Positions 58,020 to 64,000 of a DNA stretch of 64,000 bases are shown in pieces (within the stretch, counting starts at the first letter, position 1; the number at the start of each line of letters is the position of its first letter). Made by a program: the position numbers and the translations under genes. The DNA comes from Lytechinus pictus (taxonomy: Eukaryota; Echinodermata; Echinoidea; Temnopleuroida; Toxopneustidae), in contig NC_087252.1 of NCBI RefSeq assembly GCF_037042905.1, positions 18,059,701-18,123,700 of the forward strand, written 5' to 3'. The notes under the pieces were generated by a model. The model made no database searches and was not told the origin of the DNA. It was given only the letters and a program-made list of their open reading frames with translations.

Positions 58020-58945
58020 GTTACCAAAATGAACTAATTTCATTTTCGGAAATACGAACCTTATGTAATTTTCGGATTAACGAACCTTCGGAATTACGAA
58101 CCTCATTTCGTTTTCGGATTGACGAACCTTCTGAATTACGAACCTCATTTCGTTTTCGGACTGACGAACCTTTGGAATTATGAACCTTATTTCGTTTTCG
58201 GATTAACGAACCTTCGGAATCATGAACCTTATTTCGTTTTCGGACTAACGAACCTTCGGAATAACGAACCTCATTTCGTTTTCGGACTAAAGAACCTTTG
58301 GAATTATGAACCTTATTTCGTTTTCGGATTAACGAACCTTCGGAATCATGAACCTTATTTCGTTTTCGGACTAACGAACCTTCGGAATAACGAACCTCAT
58401 TTCGTTTTCGGATTGACGAACCTTCTGAATTACGAACCTCATTTCGTTTTCGGACTGACGAACCTTTGGAATTATGAACCTTATTTCGTTTTCGGATTAA
58501 CGAACCTTCGGAATCATGAACCTTATTTCGTTTTCGGACTAACGAACCTTCGGAATAACGAACCTCATTTCGTTTTCGGACTAAAGAACCTTCGGAATTA
58601 TGAACCTTATTTCGTTTTCGGACTAAAGAACCTTCGGAATTACGAACCTTATTTCGTTTTCGGATTAACGAACCTTCGGAATAACGAACCTCATTTCGTT
58701 TTCGGACTAAAGAACCTTCTGAATTACGAACCTTATTTCGTTTTCGGATTAACGAACCTTCGGAATCATGAACCTTATTTCGTTTTCGGACTAACGAACC
58801 TTCGGAATAACGAACCTCATTTCGTTTTCGGACTAAAGAACCTTCGGAATTACGAACCTTATTTCGTTTTCGGACTAAAGAACCTTCGGAATTACGAACC
58901 TTATTTCGTTTTCGGATTAACGAACCTTCGGAATTACGAATGTAT
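58020..58945. repeat. 42-bp minisatellite open in both strands
   Basis: About 22 units of 42 bp (GAACCTTCGGAATTACGAAC... then TTATTTCGTTTTCGGATTAAC). Because 42 is a multiple of three and neither strand has a stop in phase, open frames of 277 aa (plus) and 313 aa (minus) span it with 14-residue periodicity. Unit variants (TTA/AAT/CAT/TAT at one site; ATTAAC/ACTAAC/ACTAAAG) recur in blocks, so the array grew by multi-unit duplication. I treat neither frame as a gene. Confidence 0.88.
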
Positions 58946-58949
58946 GCGC

Positions 58950-60426
58950 TGACCGCCGCCATTCAGGGCCCGGTAGGAACGATTTTCTAACAGGGGTGAT
59001 GGTTTAAATTTAACAAGCAAAAAAAGAGTTCGCTGCAAAATGAAGGTGATTTGGGGATACATTTATTTATGGATAATAAAACAGCATTAGCACCCTAAAA
59101 TTCACCCCAAAAAAACAATCTTCGCCCAATTATCATATTATTTACATAATCTGAAAAATTACTCTTGTGACTTTCAGAAAATGATCATTTTTTATTCAAT
59201 CTTTGATTACTTTGATTACTCATGGATGACTCAACCGACCAATCTATTGTTCCCATGGAGTCGCCCAATGAGTATGTAGAAAACCACTTATGAAATATTA
59301 CATATAAAAAGCATTCCCTCAAAAGTTACAGCATTTTGATCTAGGGGGACGTACTTGTTTGTTGTGTATATAACAGACATACAGGGACCTGTTTTATGCA
59401 TTATAACATGCCATCTCAAATATTGTGACCTTTTCATCTAAATACTTGGAGCATATCTTGCCCTTTATAATAATTAACATGATTATATTTTATACATTGT
59501 GTTCTACATATCTATTAAAAAAGACATAATCTAACATACACGTATCGATATTGTTATTTACTTGAATGAAATCAATCTTGTATTCTAAGCAGTGAAGATG
59601 CCCATATAACTTTTAAAAGACACAACAATTCCATGAGATATATACAGTGTACTTTATAAGATTTTTATCAATTATTTCAATGCATAACTATATGACACAC
59701 CAAAAATAGATATCTAAAATCTTTAAAAAAATAACATTTAAAAAGCCAATGGAAGCCATACAAAATAATATCTTTTATCACAACTAACATCTAAAACCTT
59801 TTCTCTCTATCTCTCTTGTATTCTTTATAATTTCTCTATCTATCTCTTCATCCCTCTTTGATTTTCCTACTGTCTCTCACATTCTGACACATTTTTTCCC
59901 ACCACTGGTTCTGTCTAACTCATTTTATCACCCCCCCCCCCTTTCTCTCACTCTCACTTCTTTTCGACATCCCGCTGTACTATGATTGGACAACCTTTAA
60001 TGTAAAAAGTACAAACAACCGCAGTCTAATGTAAATTGTATGGTACATGTGCAATGTACTTACATGCTTATTTCTGACCCAATACATTAATGATAACATT
60101 TCTTTATCACAGCAATTGCATGTTGACTGCTTACTGAATACACCGTGTTCTAATACATTTTTCCATTTTATAGTTAGATTTGGATTTCACTCTGTAATGA
60201 TTATTGAAGTTCTTCCTCCAGTTCAACCGAAGATGCTTAACGTAATTGAACCTCCCATTTATATTGAAAGATAAGTCTGATGTGAATCAGTTGTTATATG
60301 CCATCAATAAACTGCTTGGCTTTCAGTGTGAATAGAGAGTCTAGCTGTACATAAAAGAATGTCACCCCCTCTCCCCACACACACACCCTCACACACCTTG
60401 ATAAACAAAAACGAATCCTACTCCCT
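58950..60426. other. AT-rich spacer, nothing recognised
   Basis: No gene or element end supported. Contains a C run at about 59931-59941 and CT-rich words at 59800-59900. Confidence 0.5.
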
Positions 60427-61300
60427 AGGCGGTGCTGCACCATCCCGAGTTTGCTCAATCTCGAGATTTTAGCCCGATCAGCCCTCTTCGCGATTAATCT
60501 CGAGATTCAAGAAACCCCGTCTGCACCATCCCACGAGGAGCTATATCTGCTCGAGCGAGGCAACAAGCCCGATATTCCGGGCATGCGCACTTTCGGATCT
60601 TGGAGTTTCAACGGCCCGCGCTTTTGAATAACTTCCCGCGATATGCAAGCAATGAACTCCTTTCACTAGTATACTTTCGCCGAATTCAACCGGTGTTATG
60701 CAACAATCCTTTCAGCTCAGCGAGTAAAGAAGTGATGTATTCTTCGTGAAATATGATGGCAGAGTAGGAGGCAACGACAGAGAGAGAGAGAGAGAGGGAG
60801 AAGGAGGAAAGAAATGCTATTTGCTCACATTTTGCGAAGGAATATTGAATATGACCATCGTCGATGCGATGAGCGCCTCCCCCTTCGGTCTGGTCTCTCC
60901 CGGGGTCTCTCCCAAAATCCATTCACTGGTGGGGACACCATCGTTGCTTATGAACGCTATTCGCATGTATAAAGTTGACTTTCGCACGTGTTTATGTTTT
61001 GACCAAGGCGGAAGTGGAACGCGAATTGCATTATGGACTGACGTCATGAATAAATTACCCCGAGTCCAATCTCGAGTGCGTCTGCACCGACGAATTAGCG
61101 GGATAATTCGTAAAATAGCGCGCTATTTTGCAAATAAACCCGAGTTGACTTGGGATTGCAATCTCGAGATTAATCCTACGAACTAGCGCGATAATTGCGT
61201 CTGCACCGCCAACTATCTCGAGATTTTTCAGATCGGGATAATTTGCCGGATCAGAAATAGCGCGCTAATTTGAAACTTCGGGATGGTGCAGACAGCCCTC
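60427..61300. mobile_element. TIR element with GC-rich interior
   Basis: Inverted termini of about 25 bp: AGGCGGTGCTGCACCATCCC... on the left and ...CGGGATGGTGCAGACAGCCCT on the right. Subterminal repeats of TCTGCACC and TCTCGAGATT recur at both sides (60460-60545 and 61075-61225). The centre (about 60600-61060) is clearly GC-richer, with a 146-codon plus-strand frame (60746-61186) that includes a GA microsatellite and shows no known domain. It may be sequence captured from a host gene. Target duplication not determined. Confidence 0.65.
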
Positions 61301-61339
61301 CTGTGCTGCCACGGGTAATTTATGCTAGTAATGAGATAG

Positions 61340-61520
61340 CTGTTTTTTATATTGCGCTTTTTGCCTGAGGATACAAAGCGCTGCTATTATTACCCCGGCT
61401 TTAGCCCGAGCTTCCATCACCAGCGCTCATTGCATGAATGGAATCAATCCTGCCGGGTGCCCATACGATTTTGGTCAAATTTCCAGCGTTTTCTTTGGCC
61501 GATTTTTCTTTCCGTGTTCA
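61340..61520 (-). mobile_element. SINE 3' half
   Basis: Minus-strand sequence CACCCGGCAGGATTGATTCC, CTAAAGCCGGGGTAATAATA and GCGCTTTGTATCCTCAGGC, then AAAAAGCGCAATAT. It shares its first part with the tRNA-SINE at 39073-39344 but lacks the tRNA head. The last part is an L2-like terminus. Confidence 0.6.
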
Positions 61521-61589
61521 AACCATCACTGTGAGGGGAAATTCGTTCGAAGTGAATAATAAAATTTATACATAATTTAGTATTCTGCG

Positions 61590-62900
61590 TTTGCTTCTAG
61601 TAATTTTGCTTCATTAAAATCATACAAAGGTACTTAATCGCCTATAATTTTGTCCAATGTGAATTTTATTTCTAATTATACATAGTTTCAATCACAAGCC
61701 CATATGATCATATTTATTTCTATTCCTTGATTGTCTTTCTTCCTAGATGAATCAAAACGTGCATCAATTTATTTATACAGCGTTTGCTTCCCTTAATTTG
61801 TTTAAGTGAAAAGTGGCAACACAACGTCCTCAACCGCATCGTAATATTATTTGTTTCAGTAGTAATTACTTAGTGGGAACTGCATCATTAATAATTTTAC
61901 TCAGTATGAATTACATTACTATATACATGTAAGACATGGTTTCCATCAGTGCAATTTATGCGCATACGTTCGTAATTCCAAAGCTTCGTTATTCCGAAGG
62001 TTCGGATATTCCGAAGGTTCGTTATTCCAAAGGTTCGTATTTCCGATGGTTCGTAATTCCGAAGGTTCGTTTGTCCGAAAACGAAATGAGGTTCGTAATT
62101 CCAAAGCTTCGTTTGTCCGAAAAAGAAGTGAGGTTCGTAATTCCGAAGGCTCGTTAATCCGAAACGAAATGAGGTTCGTAATTCCGAAGGTTCGTTAGTC
62201 CGAAAACGAAATGATTAACGAACCTTATTTCGTTTTCGGACTCACGAACCTTCGGAACAACAAACCTTATTTTGTTTTCTGATTAACGAACCTTCGAACA
62301 TCGAACCTTATTTCGTTTTCGGATTATTGAACCTTCGGAATAATGCCACAAATGTTCGGATTAACGAACCCGTTTACGTTTTCGGATTAACGAACATCGA
62401 GGTATAGGCAATTTACGTGTTTCGGAATTACGAACCTTCGGAATTACGAAGTGTAACCCAAAAATGTATGCATATTTCTCGTTGCTCCTTGTATTTTAAT
62501 ATAATTTGAGTAAAATTACTCAGAGGGGACGCTACATTACTGATAGCGTATAATTTCACTCAGTATGAATTACACTACCACATGTAAATAGGACATGATT
62601 TCCATCAGTGCAAATTATATATGCATAATCGTTTGCTCCTCGTAATTTGTTTCAGTAAAAATTACTCAGAGGGAATACTGCATTCTCGATCGCGTATAAT
62701 GTCCTTCAGTAGGAATTACATTACTTTATACGATAAAATTTCCATCAATGTAAATTATGAATGCATATGTATCGTTTGCTTTTTTGCTTCAGGAATGTCA
62801 GAGGGAATACTACATTATCAACCTTGCATAATTTTCTTCAGTATGAATTTCGTTAATATATAGGATATAATTTCCACTAGGGCAAATTATGTATGCATTT
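61590..62900. repeat. 130-155 bp satellite monomers, split by a fold-back
   Basis: Repeated monomers with TCGTTTGCTCCTCGTAATTTG, AAAATTACTCAGAGGGAA, TTCAGTATGAATTACATTAC and TTTCCATCAGTGCAAATTATG. The last phrase occurs near 61945, 62600, 62745 and 62870. Monomers before 61780 are more decayed. The array is interrupted at about 61966-62460. Confidence 0.75.
61966..62460. repeat. Inverted pair of 42-bp-type minisatellite tracts
   Basis: Left half (61966-62215) reads TTCCGAAGGTTCGT.., right half (62216-62460) the complement, with the switch at about 62215, so the block can fold on itself. The right border (inverted GGTTACACTTCGTAATTCCG, and the ATCGAGGTATAGGCAATTTACG phrase) matches the left border of 37085-37615. 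This suggests a mobile unit with a defined end rather than a simple local repeat. Confidence 0.75.
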
Positions 62901-62904
62901 ATCT

Positions 62905-64000
62905 CTTTTTTTCTTTCAATCTTTATTGATCAAAAATAAATCACGGTACAAATCAAACAAATCAACAAGCTATTTACATGATTAAACAGAGCAGCACTTA
63001 CATACATGTAGGTATATACTTGTCAAGACAGATACATAAAACAAATTAGATATTAAATTACCACTTTTTAAAATGTACAGGTAATTTACCATTTTTCTTC
63101 GCCAAAACATATTCAATATCCTTAATACTTTTGATACGAGCTTTGAATTCCACAATTTTGGGGGTTTTGTTATTAAATTTACAAAAGTGAACATATTATT
63201 TGAAAGCAAGGAAAAGGAATGTTAGAAAATTATCACCTTGAATACCAAAAATCTTTACAAAGGGGGAAAGGATAATATTCGGATGTTGTTTTTTGTTTAT
63301 CATAGATAAAAGATCGTCCAATACAATGTTGACCACCGGACAATCACAAAATATATGAACAATTGTTTCAGGGTCTCTTTTACAGAATGAACAGTTTGGG
63401 GAATTTTTTCTCTTGATTTTAAATAAAAATGCATTAAGGGCAATTGTCTTATGAAACACCTTGAAATAAAATGATCTGAGGCGGCTATCAATAGTACTCT
63501 TAAAATTCAGCATATGTATTTTCTCCCAGTCTACTTTGTCGTTAGGAGGGCACGACTCTTCCCAAAATGAAATACAATCATTTGGGAGACACTGATCGAA
63601 AAATATCGAGTATGCATAACTGCTAACTTTCCTTTTCTCTAATAACTTATCTACAACTTCGGAATGGATATCTAAATCTGGATTATTATGCCAATCTAAC
63701 CATGGACCAGGAATATTTTGTAATAAAAAATTGTATTTTCTTCTATCTTTTGCTGAAATTTCAAAGTCGAGAACTAACTCTTCAAATAACTTGTAACCTG
63801 GATGGGGTGGATTAAAGAGATCACATATAAAAACTATGCCCTTATTAAACCAATTTTCATAAAAGAAAAATTGTTTAAATTTGGATCTGACATTTCTATT
63901 AAACCAAATACAATGTGAATAACCCAAATACAAATAATCATAACCAAACTCAAACGGATTGGGTCTGCAAGTAGGAAACAATTTAAATCATTCAAAATTT
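62905..64000 (-). pseudogene. Tx1-type LINE, C-terminal part, runs off window
   Basis: A long minus-strand frame (63981 down to 63196) encodes the C-terminal region: GYSHCIWFNRNVRSKFKQFF, NKGIVFICDLFNP, YNFLLQNIPGPWLDW, SRLRSFYFKVFHKTIALNAF, and a zinc knuckle CSFCKRDPETIVHIFCDC. A second frame below 63209 continues it (a frameshift), and the 3' end is an A-rich tail at about 62905-62935 (minus strand AATAAAGATTGAAAGAAAAA). The frame is intact over 260 codons, so this copy is younger than those at 30-44 kb. The reverse transcriptase lies outside the window. Confidence 0.82.

Noticed and set aside
58021..58962. 277-aa and 313-aa frames as repeat-protein genes
   Set aside because: Both strands are open because the 42-bp unit is a multiple of three. 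There is no upstream promoter, start context, splice signal or non-repeat domain.

Overview
This is repeat-rich, AT-rich animal nuclear DNA. Genes have introns with GT..AG borders, there are poly(A) signals and TATA boxes, and almost everything outside two small genes is transposon-derived. The style of repeats (short inverted-repeat elements with long G or C runs, Tx1-, Rex1-, L2- and jockey-type LINEs, a tRNA-derived SINE) together with a secreted SOUL/HEBP-type protein suggests a marine invertebrate deuterostome, probably an echinoderm such as a sea urchin. That taxonomic call is an inference.

Host genes. Only two host genes are supported: tandem four-exon paralogues encoding secreted SOUL-family (haem-binding protein) proteins of 214 aa (3478-6813) and 216 aa (16456-19940). 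They sit in a direct segmental duplication (about 2150-7960 and 15020-21630). The two copies differ by several clean insertions, so each serves as the 'empty site' control for the other: two TA-flanked MITEs, a LINE fragment and a 60-bp minisatellite in the second copy, and a CAGGG-ended element plus a LINE-like piece in the first.

Layout. 8.3-15 kb: purine tract, a MITE inside a MITE, and a decayed jockey-superfamily LINE. 21.6-30 kb: a large interrupted inverted repeat holding a hAT-like element inside another hAT-like element, plus a 3.7-kb element that itself holds a TTAA-flanked element. 30-44 kb: two minus-strand Tx1-type LINEs, one invaded by a second LINE and the other by a 339-bp hAT-like element, with 42-bp minisatellites and a tRNA-SINE between them. 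45.7-53.2 kb: one 7.5-kb composite bounded by perfect 13-bp inverted termini and a perfect 8-bp target duplication. It contains an 850-bp purine tract, a higher-order minisatellite, paired MITEs, a Rex1 LINE and a hairpin-motif array. 54-64 kb: another complete hAT-like element, an L2 tail, palindromic MITEs, a minisatellite open in both strands, a TIR element with a GC-rich interior, a satellite split by a fold-back, and a Tx1 LINE running off the end.

The most interesting signal is the group of G-run-ended, hAT-like non-autonomous elements. They have CAG/CAC...CTG/GTG ends and 8-bp target duplications. Different members share an internal, regularly spaced 19-bp motif, GCGAGCGCGAAGCGCGAGC, whose core is the very stable GCGAAGC DNA mini-hairpin. 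No transposase for them is encoded here. Coordinates, target duplications and substitution counts were read by eye; family names rest on motif recognition, not on searches.
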